64,000 nucleotides of DNA from Derxia lacustris (GCF_002105195.1 NZ_MUHU01000050.1:62001-126000), one strand, 5' to 3'. Shown: positions 45,832-56,087, counted from the first letter of the stretch. A program made the numbers and translations. Notes: generated by a model from the letters alone, not told the origin.

Positions 45832-46815
45832 TTGCTCCCGCGCCCCGCTCCCGTGCTGAATTCCTCCCGCCCCGATACGAATGGCGCCACCGCGCCGCTG
45901 GCCGGCGCCACCGAGCCCGAGGGCAACGGCCGCGCCGAACGCGATCCCTTCCTCGTCGCGCTCGGCGAGCGGGTGAAGGTGCTGCGCGCGCGCAAGGGCA
46001 TGCCGCGCCGCGTGCTGGCCGAGACCGCCGACGTGTCGGAGCGCCATCTCGCCAACCTGGAAACCGGCCTCGGCAACGTGTCGGTGCTGGTGCTGCGCCA
46101 GGTGGCACAGGCGCTCGAATGCCCGATTGCCGAACTGCTCGGCGACGAGACCACGTCGAGCGCCGAATGGCTGCTGATCCGCGACCTGCTGCACGGCCGC
46201 GACGCCGCCGACCTGAGCCGCGCGCATGCGGCGCTCAGCGGCCTGTTCGGCGAGCCCTCGCCCGAGGCGCGGCGCAATCACCGCATCGCGCTCGTCGGCC
46301 TGCGCGGCGCGGGCAAGTCCACGCTCGGCCGAATGCTCGCCGAGGCGCTGAACTGGCCCTTCATCGAGCTGAGCCGCGAGATCGAGCGCATCGCCGGCTG
46401 CACGCCGAGCGAAATCCACGCGCTCTACGGCGCCAACGCCTACCGCCGCTACGAGCGCCGCGCGCTCGAAGAGGCCATCGAGATCTATCCCGAAGCCGTC
46501 ATCGCGACGCCGGGCGGCATGGTGTCGGAGGCCGCCACGTTCAACGTGCTGCTCGCGCACTGCTTCACGCTGTGGCTGCGCGCCCAGCCCGAGGAGCACA
46601 TGAACCGCGTGCTCGCCCAGGGCGACATGCGGCCGATGTCGAACAACGCGCAGGCGATGGAGGATCTGAAGCTGATCCTCGCCGGGCGCGAGGCCTTCTA
46701 CGCCAAGGCCGATCTCACCTTCGACACGAGCGGGAAGACCGTCGCGCAGACCTTCGACGGCCTGAAGGCGGCGGTCGGCGCGGCTTTGCCGGGGACGGTT
46801 TCGGCGCTGCGCTGA
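45832..46815 (+). CDS. boxR: BoxR transcriptional regulator (HTH plus shikimate-kinase-like domain)
   Basis: A 327-residue regulator of the BzdR/BoxR family. An XRE-type helix-turn-helix lies at about residues 42-103 and a shikimate-kinase-like domain at about 150-320, with P-loop GLRGAGKST at 156-164. In this family the kinase-like domain binds benzoyl-CoA and releases repression; that is known for relatives and inferred here. The frame opens at a TTG (45832); an in-frame GTG at 45853 is an alternative start that trims seven unconserved residues. It sits between the two box operons it should repress. Confidence 0.92.
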   Translation: MLPRPAPVLNSSRPDTNGATAPLAGATEPEGNGRAERDPFLVALGERVKVLRARKGMPRRVLAETADVSERHLANLETGLGNVSVLVLRQVAQALECPIAELLGDETTSSAEWLLIRDLLHGRDAADLSRAHAALSGLFGEPSPEARRNHRIALVGLRGAGKSTLGRMLAEALNWPFIELSREIERIAGCTPSEIHALYGANAYRRYERRALEEAIEIYPEAVIATPGGMVSEAATFNVLLAHCFTLWLRAQPEEHMNRVLAQGDMRPMSNNAQAMEDLKLILAGREAFYAKADLTFDTSGKTVAQTFDGLKAAVGAALPGTVSALR

Positions 46816-46998
46816 ACCGCGCGACCCCAGGCGTCCGGCAAGTCCGATCCGGGAATGGGACGCGGCCGCCGCGCGCCATTCCGACGCACCGATTCTGACC
46901 GACAAGCCCGCGCAACCACGCGTCGCGCTGCAACGGGCAACGCTGTCCGGCCAACCGCGGACCCGCCCTCGATTCGAGGGACATCCCTCACCCGCAAC

Positions 46999-47014
46999 TG
47001 CACTATCCTGCTTG
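46999..47014 (+). promoter_or_regulatory. BoxR-type operator copy 3
   Basis: TGCACTATCCTGCTTG, running into the boxC -35 TTGACG. With the following ACG it matches the module at the opposite box promoter at 17 of 19 positions. Confidence 0.6.
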
Positions 47015-47041
47015 ACGACATGCACAACAGTGCAGCATATT
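47012..47041 (+). promoter_or_regulatory. Promoter of the boxCBA operon
   Basis: TTGACG (47012-47017) and CATATT (47036-47041) are separated by 18 bases. The -35 overlaps operator copy 3, and the spacer is almost entirely filled by operator copy 4, a layout expected for a repressed promoter. The predicted start is about 80 bases before the boxC ATG. Confidence 0.55.
47021..47036 (+). promoter_or_regulatory. BoxR-type operator copy 4
   Basis: TGCACAACAGTGCAGC contains TGCA-N6-TGCA and lies between the -35 and -10 of the boxC promoter, 22 bases after copy 3, close to two helical turns. Confidence 0.5.
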
Positions 47042-47061
47042 GCGCCTAACGAACGGCGCAC

Positions 47062-47077
47062 TGCACTATTTTGCATG
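47062..47077 (+). promoter_or_regulatory. BoxR-type operator copy 5
   Basis: TGCACTATTTTGCATG, the closest match to the shared consensus, lies just downstream of the predicted boxC start and 41 bases after copy 4, close to four helical turns. The copies 3, 4 and 5 are therefore on nearly the same face of the helix. Confidence 0.55.
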
Positions 47078-47129
47078 TAGCGCCTCGACTTACGGATCGG
47101 CCTTCCGGCCATCTCAACAAGGAGCGCGC

Positions 47130-48785
47130 ATGAGCCACGATTCCCGCGTCGATTACCAGATCGACCCGAGCCACTACAAGCACTGGAAGGTCAGCTACGA
47201 CGGCTCCATCGCCACGCTCGCGATGGACACGGCCGAGGACGGCGGCCTGCGCCCCGGCTACAAGCTCAAGCTCAATTCCTACGATCTCGGCGTCGACATC
47301 GAGCTGCACGACGCGCTTCAGCGCATCCGTTTCGAACACCCCGAAATCCGCACCGTGGTGCTGACCAGCGCCAAGGAACGCATCTTCTGTTCGGGCGCCA
47401 ACATCTTCATGCTGGGTCTGTCGTCGCACGCCTGGAAGGTCAACTTCTGCAAGTTCACCAACGAGACGCGCAACGGCATCGAGGATTCCAGCCGGCATTC
47501 GGGCCTCAAGTTCCTCGCCGCGATCAACGGCGCCTGCGCCGGCGGCGGCTATGAAGTGGCGCTCGCCTGCGACCACCTGCTGCTGGTCGACGACCGGTCC
47601 TCGGCCGTGTCGCTGCCCGAAGTGCCGCTGCTCGGCGTGCTGCCCGGCACCGGCGGCCTGACCCGCGTCACCGACAAGCGCCGTGTCCGCCACGACCACG
47701 CCGACATCTTCTGCACCACGACCGAAGGCGTGCGCGGCCAGCGCGCCGTCGACTGGCGGCTGGTCGACGAGATCGCCAAGTCGGCGGTCTTTGCCGATGC
47801 GGTGAAAACGCGCGCCCTCGCGCTCGCCGAACAGAGCGACCGCCCGGCCGACGCCCAGGGCGTCAAGCTCGTGCCGCTCGATCGCGGCATCGACGAGAAG
47901 GGCCTGCACTATGAATTCGTCGATGTGCAGATCGACCGCAGCAAGCGCCACGCGACCTTCACCGTGAAGGCCCCGAGCGCGCCGCAGCCGACCGAGATCG
48001 ACGCCGTCGTCGCCGCCGGCGCGCACTGGTGGCCGCTGCAATTCGCGCGCGAACTCGACGACGCCATCCTGTCGATGCGCACCAACGAGCTCGACATCGG
48101 CACCTGGATCTTCAAGACCGAAGGCGATGCCGCCGCCGTGCTCGCCGCCGACGCGACCCTGCTCAGGCACGAGAGCCACTGGTTCGTGCGCGAGACGCTC
48201 GGGATGCTGCGCCGCACGCTGGCGCGCATCGACGTGTCGTCGCGCTCGATCTTCGCGCTGGTCGAGCCGGGTTCGTGCTTCGCCGGCACGCTGCTCGAAC
48301 TCGCGCTCGCCGCCGACCGCAGCTACATGCTCGCCGCCGGCGACATCTCGAACGCCGCCTTCCTGACGCTCGACGCGACCAACTTCGGCCGCTATCCGAT
48401 GGTCACGGGCCAGGCGCGCATCGCCCGCCGCTTCTACGAGGAAACCGGTCCGCTCGACGCGGCGCGCGCCGTCATCGGCGAGCCGGTCGATGCCGACACC
48501 GCCAACCGCCTCGGCCTCGTCACCGCCACGCCCGACGAACTCGACTGGGCCGACGAGGTGCGCATCGCGCTCGAGGAGCGTGCCGCGCTGTCGCCCGATT
48601 CGCTCACCGGCCTCGAAGCCAACCTGCGCTTCAACGGCCCCGAGACGATGGAGACGCGGATCTTCGGCCGCCTCACCGCCTGGCAGAACTGGATCTTCGT
48701 GCGGCCCAACGCCTCGGGCGAAAAGGGCGCGCTGAAGCTCTACGGCAAGGGCGAGAAAGCCCAGTTCGACCTCAACCGCGTCTGA
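47130..48785 (+). CDS. boxC: 2,3-epoxybenzoyl-CoA dihydrolase BoxC
   Basis: A 551-residue crotonase-superfamily enzyme that opens 2,3-epoxybenzoyl-CoA with water to 3,4-dehydroadipyl-CoA semialdehyde and formate. It carries two crotonase-like halves; the first holds the SGANIFMLG and GACAGGGYEVALACD motifs. ATG 47130 follows a GGAG site at 47121. It is first in the plus-strand box operon, 25 bases before boxB. Confidence 0.95.
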   Translation: MSHDSRVDYQIDPSHYKHWKVSYDGSIATLAMDTAEDGGLRPGYKLKLNSYDLGVDIELHDALQRIRFEHPEIRTVVLTSAKERIFCSGANIFMLGLSSHAWKVNFCKFTNETRNGIEDSSRHSGLKFLAAINGACAGGGYEVALACDHLLLVDDRSSAVSLPEVPLLGVLPGTGGLTRVTDKRRVRHDHADIFCTTTEGVRGQRAVDWRLVDEIAKSAVFADAVKTRALALAEQSDRPADAQGVKLVPLDRGIDEKGLHYEFVDVQIDRSKRHATFTVKAPSAPQPTEIDAVVAAGAHWWPLQFARELDDAILSMRTNELDIGTWIFKTEGDAAAVLAADATLLRHESHWFVRETLGMLRRTLARIDVSSRSIFALVEPGSCFAGTLLELALAADRSYMLAAGDISNAAFLTLDATNFGRYPMVTGQARIARRFYEETGPLDAARAVIGEPVDADTANRLGLVTATPDELDWADEVRIALEERAALSPDSLTGLEANLRFNGPETMETRIFGRLTAWQNWIFVRPNASGEKGALKLYGKGEKAQFDLNRV

Positions 48786-48810
48786 CCCCATCACAGCACA
48801 GGAGACCGCC

Positions 48811-50241
<1,431 letters not shown>

Positions 50242-50274
50242 TCGCAACCTTGCCCGTCACCGCAGGACCCCGAC

Positions 50275-51495
50275 ATGAACGCACCCTTGCCCGACGTGCT
50301 CAAGCAGCACCTCATCGATCCCGAAATCTGCATTCGCTGCAACACCTGCGAAGACATTTGCCCGGTCGATGCGATCGAGCACGACAGCCGCAACTACGTC
50401 GTCAAGGCCGACGTCTGCAACGCGTGTGGCGCGTGCATCTCGCCCTGCCCGACGGGCGCCATCGACAACTGGCGGCTGATGCTGAAGGTCGACGCCTTCA
50501 GCCTCGCCGACCAGTATTCCTGGGACGAACTGCCGCCCGACCAGCCGCCGCTCGACGCGGCCGGCGAGGTGCTGGTGGCGGAACAACCGGTCGTGCTCGA
50601 ACAGCTGCAGGACGAGCCGAAAAGCTCGCGCCGCGCACCGTGGTCGGCCGCGCATCCCTATGTGAATCTGTACGGCCAGCAGCAGCCGGCCGTGGCGACG
50701 GTGGCCGGCAACTACCGCGTCACTGGCGAGGACTGCGACAGCGACGTGCATCACATCGTGCTCGACTTCGGCACCGGCTTCTTCCCGGTGCTCGAAGGCC
50801 AGTCGATCGGCGTGATCCCGCCCGGCACCGATGAAAAAGGCCGCGCCCATTACGCGCGCCAGTACAGCATCGCCAGCCCGCGCGACGGCGAGCGGCCGGG
50901 CTACAACAACCTGTCGCTGACCGTGAAGCGCGTGACCACCGATCACGCGGGCAAGCCGGTGCGCGGCGTGGCCTCGAACTATCTGTGCGACCTGAAGAAG
51001 GGCGACGCGGTGCAGGTGATCGGCCCGTTCGGCAACAGCTTCCTGATGCCGAATCACCCGGGCTCGAACCTGCTGATGATCTGCACCGGCACCGGCTCGG
51101 CGCCGATGCGCGCGATGACCGAGCACCGGCGCCGCGAGGGCGCGCGCAACACCGGCCGGCTGATGCTGTTCTTCGGCGCGCGCACCCAGGCCGAGCTGCC
51201 CTACTTCGGCCCGCTGATGAAGCTGCCGAAGGACTTCATCGACGTGAATCTCGCGCTGTCGCGCGCGCCCGGCGAGCCGCGCCGCTATGTGCAGGATCGC
51301 CTGCGCGAGCGCTCGGCCGACGTGGCCGCGCTGCTCAAGAGCGCCGACACCTGCCTCTACGTCTGCGGCCTGCGCGGCATGGAAGCCGGCGTGCTCGACG
51401 CGCTGCGCGACATCTGCGCCGCCCACGGCCTGGACTGGGGCGCGACCGCGCAGGCGATGCAGGCCGAGGGCCGCATCCATCTCGAAACCTACTGA
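50275..51495 (+). CDS. boxA: Benzoyl-CoA 2,3-epoxidase reductase subunit BoxA
   Basis: A 406-residue flavoprotein that passes NADPH electrons to BoxB. The N-terminal region binds two 4Fe-4S clusters (Cys19/22/25/29 and Cys48/51/54/58). After a linker at about 80-125 comes a ferredoxin-NADP+ reductase module: FAD motif RQYSIASP near residue 198 and nucleotide motif CTGTGSAPMRAM. The operon order boxC-boxB-boxA is the usual one. Confidence 0.95.
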   Translation: MNAPLPDVLKQHLIDPEICIRCNTCEDICPVDAIEHDSRNYVVKADVCNACGACISPCPTGAIDNWRLMLKVDAFSLADQYSWDELPPDQPPLDAAGEVLVAEQPVVLEQLQDEPKSSRRAPWSAAHPYVNLYGQQQPAVATVAGNYRVTGEDCDSDVHHIVLDFGTGFFPVLEGQSIGVIPPGTDEKGRAHYARQYSIASPRDGERPGYNNLSLTVKRVTTDHAGKPVRGVASNYLCDLKKGDAVQVIGPFGNSFLMPNHPGSNLLMICTGTGSAPMRAMTEHRRREGARNTGRLMLFFGARTQAELPYFGPLMKLPKDFIDVNLALSRAPGEPRRYVQDRLRERSADVAALLKSADTCLYVCGLRGMEAGVLDALRDICAAHGLDWGATAQAMQAEGRIHLETY

Positions 51496-51497
51496 GG

Positions 51498-52292
51498 ATG
51501 ACCGCGATGGAGACAGTCGCACTCGCCGTCGATGAACGCGGCGTGGCCCGGCTCGACATGAACCGGGCCGAGGTTTTCAACGCCTTCGACGAAACGATGA
51601 TTGCCGAGCTGGCCGCGAGCTTCGACGAGCTGGGCCGGCGCGACGATGTGCGCGTGGTGGTGCTCGGCGCGCGCGGCAAGGCCTATAGCGCCGGCGCCGA
51701 CCTGCAATGGATGAAGCGCCAGAGCGCGAACGACGAGGCGACCAACCGCGCCGACGCGCGCCGCTTCGCCGAGATGATGCGAGCCGTGGCCGAGTGCCCG
51801 AAGCCGACCGTCGCCCGCGTGCAGGGCTCGGCCTTCGGCGGCGGCGTGGGGCTGATGGCGGCCTGCGACATCGTCGTCGTGGCCGAGCACGCGCGCTTCG
51901 CGGTCAGCGAGGCGAAGTTCGGGATTCTGCCGGCGGTGATCGGGCCTTATGTGGTGAATGCGGTCGGCGTGCGGCAGGCGCGGCGGCTCGCGCTGACGGC
52001 GACGCCAATCGATGCGCGCGAGGCGCTGGCGCTGGGGCTTGCGCATCGCGTGGTGGCGGCCGATGCGCTCGACGCGGCGGTCGATGCGGTGCTTGCCGAA
52101 CTGCTCGGCAACGGGCCGGGCGCGCAGGGCGAGATCAAGCGGCTGTTCGCGCAGCTGGAGGTCGGGCCGATCACGGCCGAGGTGCGCGAGCTGACTGCCG
52201 CGACGATCGCGCGCGTGCGCTCGACCGACGAGGCGCGCGAAGGCTTTGCCGCCTTCCTCGACAAGCGCCGCGCCAGCTGGAGCCGCGCATGA
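51498..52292 (+). CDS. Enoyl-CoA hydratase family protein (single-glutamate type)
   Basis: A 264-residue crotonase. The oxyanion-hole region AYSAGADLQWM and the second catalytic glutamate (SEAKFGILPAVI) are present, but the first canonical glutamate position reads GGGVGLMAACD, with Gly in its place, as in LiuC-like hydratases. It probably hydrates dehydroadipyl-CoA in the lower box pathway (inference). Start ATG 51498 lies two bases after the boxA stop; an ATG nine bases later is also possible. It overlaps the next gene by four bases. Confidence 0.82.
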   Translation: MTAMETVALAVDERGVARLDMNRAEVFNAFDETMIAELAASFDELGRRDDVRVVVLGARGKAYSAGADLQWMKRQSANDEATNRADARRFAEMMRAVAECPKPTVARVQGSAFGGGVGLMAACDIVVVAEHARFAVSEAKFGILPAVIGPYVVNAVGVRQARRLALTATPIDAREALALGLAHRVVAADALDAAVDAVLAELLGNGPGAQGEIKRLFAQLEVGPITAEVRELTAATIARVRSTDEAREGFAAFLDKRRASWSRA

Positions 52293-53815
52293 ACGCCGAC
52301 GCCACGATGATTGTTGGCGTGATCGGCGCCGGCACGATGGGCGCGGGCATCGCGCAGATTGCGGCGGTCGCCGGCCATGTCGTGCGGCTGCACGATGCGC
52401 GCGAGGGCGCGGCCGGCGAGGCGATCCGCCGCCTCGGCCAGACCTTCGACACGCTGGTCGGCAAGGGCCGCATGACGCCCGAAGCGGCGCAGGCGGCGCG
52501 CGGCCGGCTGGTCGCGGCGAGCGGGCTCGGCGACCTGGCCGATTGCGGCCTCGTCGTCGAGGCCATCGTCGAGAACCTCAAGGTCAAGAACGATCTCTTC
52601 CTCGCGCTCGAAGCCATCGTCGCGCCCGACGCGATCCTCGCGACCAATACGTCGTCCATTTCCGTGACGGCAATCGGGCGCGGGCTCGCGCATCCGGAGC
52701 GACTGGTAGGCATGCACTTCTTCAACCCGGTGCCGCTGATGAAGCTGGTCGAGATCGTCTCGGGCCTTGCGACCGACGCGACCGTGGCTGAGCGGCTGCT
52801 GGCGCTCGCGGCGCGCTGGGGCAAGACGCCGGTGCGCGCGCGCTCGACGCCGGGCTTCATCGTCAATCGCATCGCGCGGCCGTTCTATGCCGAGGCGCTG
52901 CTGCTGCTCCAGGAGTCGCGCGCGACGCCCGAGGTCATCGACGCGGCGCTGCGCGCGGCGGGTTTCCGCATGGGGCCGTGCGAGCTGATGGACCTGATCG
53001 GCCATGACGTGAACTTTGCGGTCACGTCATCGGTGTTCGAGGCCTTCCATTACGACCGGCGCTTCCAGCCGTCGATCGTGCAGCGGGAGCTGGTCGAGGG
53101 CGGGCGCTTCGGGCGCAAGAGCGGGCAGGGCTTCTATCGCTACGGCGAGGGTGGGGCGGAACGTGACGCGACAGCCGCCGCGTCGCCCGCCGGCGCCTTG
53201 CCCCGCGCGGCCGTCGTCCACGGCGACGGCGAACTCGCCGGGCGCATCGCGGCGGCGCTGACTGCGGCCGGCTGCGTGGTCGAGCGCCGCGCCGGGGCCG
53301 ACACCGGCATCGCCGCCGACGGCCTGAATCTCTGGCTCACCGACGGCCGGCCCGCGAGCCAGCGCGCCGCCGCCGACCGTCATCCGGCGACCGCCGTGTT
53401 CGACGAGCCGCTGGCCGCGTCCGGCGCGCTCGCCTTCGCCTGCGCGCCCGGCTGCGACGACCGCCAGCGCCAGCTCGCCGGCGCGCTGCTCGCGAGTCTC
53501 GGCCATGCGCCGGTCGAGATCGGCGATGCGCCGGGCCTCGTCGTCGCGCGCACCGTCGCGATGCTGGTCAACGAAGCCGCCGACGCCGTGCAGCAGGGCG
53601 TCTGCGCCGAGGCCGACGCCGACATCGCGATGAAGCTCGGCACCAACTACCCGGCCGGGCCGTTCGAATGGCTGGCGCGGCTCGGCGCGCGCCGCGTGGT
53701 CGGGCTGCTCGATGCGCTCGCCGCCACGGCCGGCCCGGAGCGCTACCGCGCCAGCCCCTGGCTGCGCGAGCGCGTCTGGTCGCGCGCCAGCGTCGCCCAG
53801 GAGGCCTGCGCATGA
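52289..53815 (+). CDS. 3-hydroxyacyl-CoA dehydrogenase (PaaH-like, duplicated C-terminal domain)
   Basis: A 508-residue NAD+-dependent dehydrogenase. The Rossmann motif GAGTMGAG is at residues 14-21, the catalytic His is in GMHFFNPVPLMKLVE, and two 3HCDH C-terminal domains follow (about 190-285 and 405-500), the length and layout of PaaH/PaaC. It should oxidise 3-hydroxyadipyl-CoA to 3-oxoadipyl-CoA, joining the box and phenylacetate lower pathways. It overlaps its neighbours by four bases on both sides. The thiolase for the last step is not in the window. Confidence 0.88.
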   Translation: MNADATMIVGVIGAGTMGAGIAQIAAVAGHVVRLHDAREGAAGEAIRRLGQTFDTLVGKGRMTPEAAQAARGRLVAASGLGDLADCGLVVEAIVENLKVKNDLFLALEAIVAPDAILATNTSSISVTAIGRGLAHPERLVGMHFFNPVPLMKLVEIVSGLATDATVAERLLALAARWGKTPVRARSTPGFIVNRIARPFYAEALLLLQESRATPEVIDAALRAAGFRMGPCELMDLIGHDVNFAVTSSVFEAFHYDRRFQPSIVQRELVEGGRFGRKSGQGFYRYGEGGAERDATAAASPAGALPRAAVVHGDGELAGRIAAALTAAGCVVERRAGADTGIAADGLNLWLTDGRPASQRAAADRHPATAVFDEPLAASGALAFACAPGCDDRQRQLAGALLASLGHAPVEIGDAPGLVVARTVAMLVNEAADAVQQGVCAEADADIAMKLGTNYPAGPFEWLARLGARRVVGLLDALAATAGPERYRASPWLRERVWSRASVAQEACA

Positions 53816-54618
53816 GCCCGCGCCTGCTCCCGCTCGACACCGAGGATTTCCGCGTCGAGATCGCCGACGGCATCGCCCACGTCGTGCTCGGCCGCCCCGG
53901 CGCCATGCCGGTCACCGACGCGCGCGGCCACGGCGAACTGGCCCGCATCTGGCGCCTGCTCGACGCCGATCCCGAGGTGCGCGCCATCCTCGTGCGCAGC
54001 GAGGGCAAGGGCTTCTGCGCCGGCGGCACGCCCGAACTCGTCGCGGCGCTGGTCGAGCACGAGGCCGACCGGCTGCGCGTGATGCGCGAGGCGCGCGAGC
54101 TCGTCGTCGGCATGATCGATTGCGACAAGCCCATCGTCTCGGCGATCAACGGCGCGGCGGTCGGCGCGGGCTTGGCGGTCGCGCTGCTGGCCGACGTGTC
54201 GGTCGCGGTGCGCGGCGCGAAATTGATCGACGGCCACACCAGGCTCGGCCTCGCAGCCGGCGATCACGCGGTCGCAATCTGGCCGCTGCTGACCGGCATG
54301 GCGCGCGCCAAGCAGGCGCTGCTGCTCTGCGACACCATCACCGGCGAGGAGGCCGAGCGCATCGGTCTCGTCAGCCGCTGCGTCGAGGCGGATCAGCTCG
54401 ACGCCGTCACGCGCGACCTCGCGGCACGGCTCGCCGCATCGAGCCCGACCGCGATGGCCTGGACCAAGCGCACGCTCAACCACTGGCTGCGCGCCGCGCT
54501 GCCGGCCTTCGAGCATTCGCTCGCGCTCGAAATCCTCGGCTTCGCGGGCCGCGACGTGCGCGAGGGCCTTGCCGCGCTCGCCGAACGGCGCGCGCCCGAC
54601 TTCAAGGGACACGCATGA
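53812..54618 (+). CDS. Crotonase-fold protein lacking both hydratase glutamates, probable isomerase
   Basis: A 268-residue crotonase-superfamily protein. The oxyanion-hole segment GKGFCAGGTPELV is intact. The two hydratase glutamates are missing: AVGAGLAVALLAD at the first site and DGHTRLGLAAGDHAV at the second. An aspartate in GDHAV may act instead, as in isomerases of this fold. A 3,4- to 2,3-dehydroadipyl-CoA isomerase is what the pathway needs, so this is an attractive candidate (inference). Four-base overlaps at both ends. Confidence 0.78.
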   Translation: MSPRLLPLDTEDFRVEIADGIAHVVLGRPGAMPVTDARGHGELARIWRLLDADPEVRAILVRSEGKGFCAGGTPELVAALVEHEADRLRVMREARELVVGMIDCDKPIVSAINGAAVGAGLAVALLADVSVAVRGAKLIDGHTRLGLAAGDHAVAIWPLLTGMARAKQALLLCDTITGEEAERIGLVSRCVEADQLDAVTRDLAARLAASSPTAMAWTKRTLNHWLRAALPAFEHSLALEILGFAGRDVREGLAALAERRAPDFKGHA

Positions 54619-55058
54619 ACTTTTCCGACCTTCACGCCGGCCAGGTCATCGAGCACGGCCCGGTCTCGCTCACCGAGGACGAGATGATCGCCTTCGCGCG
54701 CGCCTACGACCCGCAGTGGTTCCACGTCGATGCCGAGCGCGCGCGCGCCGGCCGCTGGGGCGGGCTGATCGCGAGCGGCTGGCAGACCTGCGGCCTCGCG
54801 ATGCGGCTTGCGACCGAAGCCGTGCTGTCCGATTCCGAGTCCTTCGGCTCGCCCGGCCTTGCGTGGCTGCGCTGGCCGTCGCCAGTGCGCGCGGGCGACC
54901 AGCTCACCTTCCGCGCCGACGTGATCGAGGCGCGCGTCTCGGCCAGCAAGCCCACGCTCGGCATCGTGGTCTGGCGCTGGCGCCTGCTCGCCGACGAGGG
55001 CCGCGAAGTGCTCGACCTCGAAGCCACGAGCTTCTTCGACCTCGGCCCCAGGCCGTAA
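54615..55058 (+). CDS. MaoC-like (hotdog) dehydratase/hydratase
   Basis: A 147-residue hotdog-fold protein with the hydratase-2 motif around residues 36-59 (YDPQWFHVDAERA, then GGLIASGWQT), which provides the Asp/His pair for water addition. It could hydrate an enoyl-CoA with R stereochemistry. It is not a standard box-pathway component, and it is coupled to the crotonase gene by a four-base overlap. Confidence 0.8.
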   Translation: MNFSDLHAGQVIEHGPVSLTEDEMIAFARAYDPQWFHVDAERARAGRWGGLIASGWQTCGLAMRLATEAVLSDSESFGSPGLAWLRWPSPVRAGDQLTFRADVIEARVSASKPTLGIVVWRWRLLADEGREVLDLEATSFFDLGPRP

Positions 55059-55073
55059 ACCGGGAGAACCGCG

Positions 55074-56087
55074 ATGCGCGTCTGGCAGGTCGAAGGCCAA
55101 TGGTCGATGGACAACGTGAAGCCGGCGCTGCGGCCCGACCCGCAGCCGGGCCCGCGCCAGATCCGCCTTGCGATGCGCGTCTGCGCGCTCAACTACCGCG
55201 ACCTCGTCGTGCCGCTGCGCGGCTACGGCGCACGCATGAAGGAACTGCCGCTCGTCATGCTCTGCGACGGCGTCGGCGTGGTCGATGCGGTCGGGCCGGG
55301 CGTCACGCGCTTTGCCGTCGGCGACCGCGTCTGCCCGACGTTGTTCCCGCGCTGGATCGACGGCCCGCCCGACAGCACCAAGCTGTCGCTCAGCCTCGGT
55401 TCCGAGCTCGACGGCACGCTCGCCGAGGCGATGGTCGTGGACGAGGACGCGGCCTGCGCCGTGCCCGCGCACCTCACCGACGCCGAGGCCGCGACGCTGC
55501 CGACCGCCGCCGTCACCGCCTGGCATGCGCTCGTCACCGAGGGGCGGCTCGCGCCCGGCGACACGGTGCTGGTGCAGGGCTGCGGCGGCGTCTCGCTGTT
55601 CGCGCTGCAATTCGCGCACATGCTCGGCGCGCGCGTCATCGTCACCTCGTCGTCCGACGAAAGACTCGAACGCGCGCGGGCGCTCGGCGCCGACGCCGGC
55701 ATCAACTACGTGAGCGATCCGGACTGGAGCAAGCGAGTGCGCGAGCTGTCGGGCGGGCGCGGCGTCGATCAGCTCATCGAGGTCGGCGGCAGCGGCACGC
55801 TCGCGCAATCGCTGCGCGCGGTGCGCACCGGCGGCACGGTGAGCCTGATCGGCGTGCTGGCCGGCGCCGAGCTGACCGGCTCGCTCGGCCTTGTCGTCAC
55901 GCGCCATGTGCGGCTGCAGGGCATCACCGGCGGCAGCCGCGCCGACTTCGAGGCGATGGCGGCGGCGATTGCCGCGCACGGCATGCGGCCGGTCGTCGAC
56001 CGCGTGTTCGACTCGGGCCAGCTGCTCGAGGCGCTCGCGCTGCTGCGCAGCGGCCGGCAGTTCGGCAAGATCGCGCTGCGCGTCTAG
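55074..56087 (+). CDS. MDR-family NAD(P)-dependent alcohol dehydrogenase/quinone reductase-like
   Basis: A 337-residue medium-chain dehydrogenase/reductase. The N-terminal GroES-like domain has LNYRDLVVPLRGYG, and the cofactor domain QGCGGVSLFALQFAHMLGA near residue 165. The structural zinc cysteine cluster is absent, so it is a reductase-like rather than a classical zinc alcohol dehydrogenase. It ends the boxCBA operon, 15 bases after maoC, and overlaps the convergent second boxR-like gene by four bases. Substrate unknown; perhaps an enoyl-CoA or aldehyde by-product. Confidence 0.8.
   Translation: MRVWQVEGQWSMDNVKPALRPDPQPGPRQIRLAMRVCALNYRDLVVPLRGYGARMKELPLVMLCDGVGVVDAVGPGVTRFAVGDRVCPTLFPRWIDGPPDSTKLSLSLGSELDGTLAEAMVVDEDAACAVPAHLTDAEAATLPTAAVTAWHALVTEGRLAPGDTVLVQGCGGVSLFALQFAHMLGARVIVTSSSDERLERARALGADAGINYVSDPDWSKRVRELSGGRGVDQLIEVGGSGTLAQSLRAVRTGGTVSLIGVLAGAELTGSLGLVVTRHVRLQGITGGSRADFEAMAAAIAAHGMRPVVDRVFDSGQLLEALALLRSGRQFGKIALRV

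Larger units (their letters stand above)
46816..47129. other. Intergenic region between boxR and boxC
   Basis: About 314 bases without a gene. The first 180 bases show no clear signal, apart from a possible small hairpin around CCCTCGATTCGAGGG (46972 region) that lacks a T run. The last 130 bases hold the boxC promoter and three TGCA-type operators, listed separately. Confidence 0.6.
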
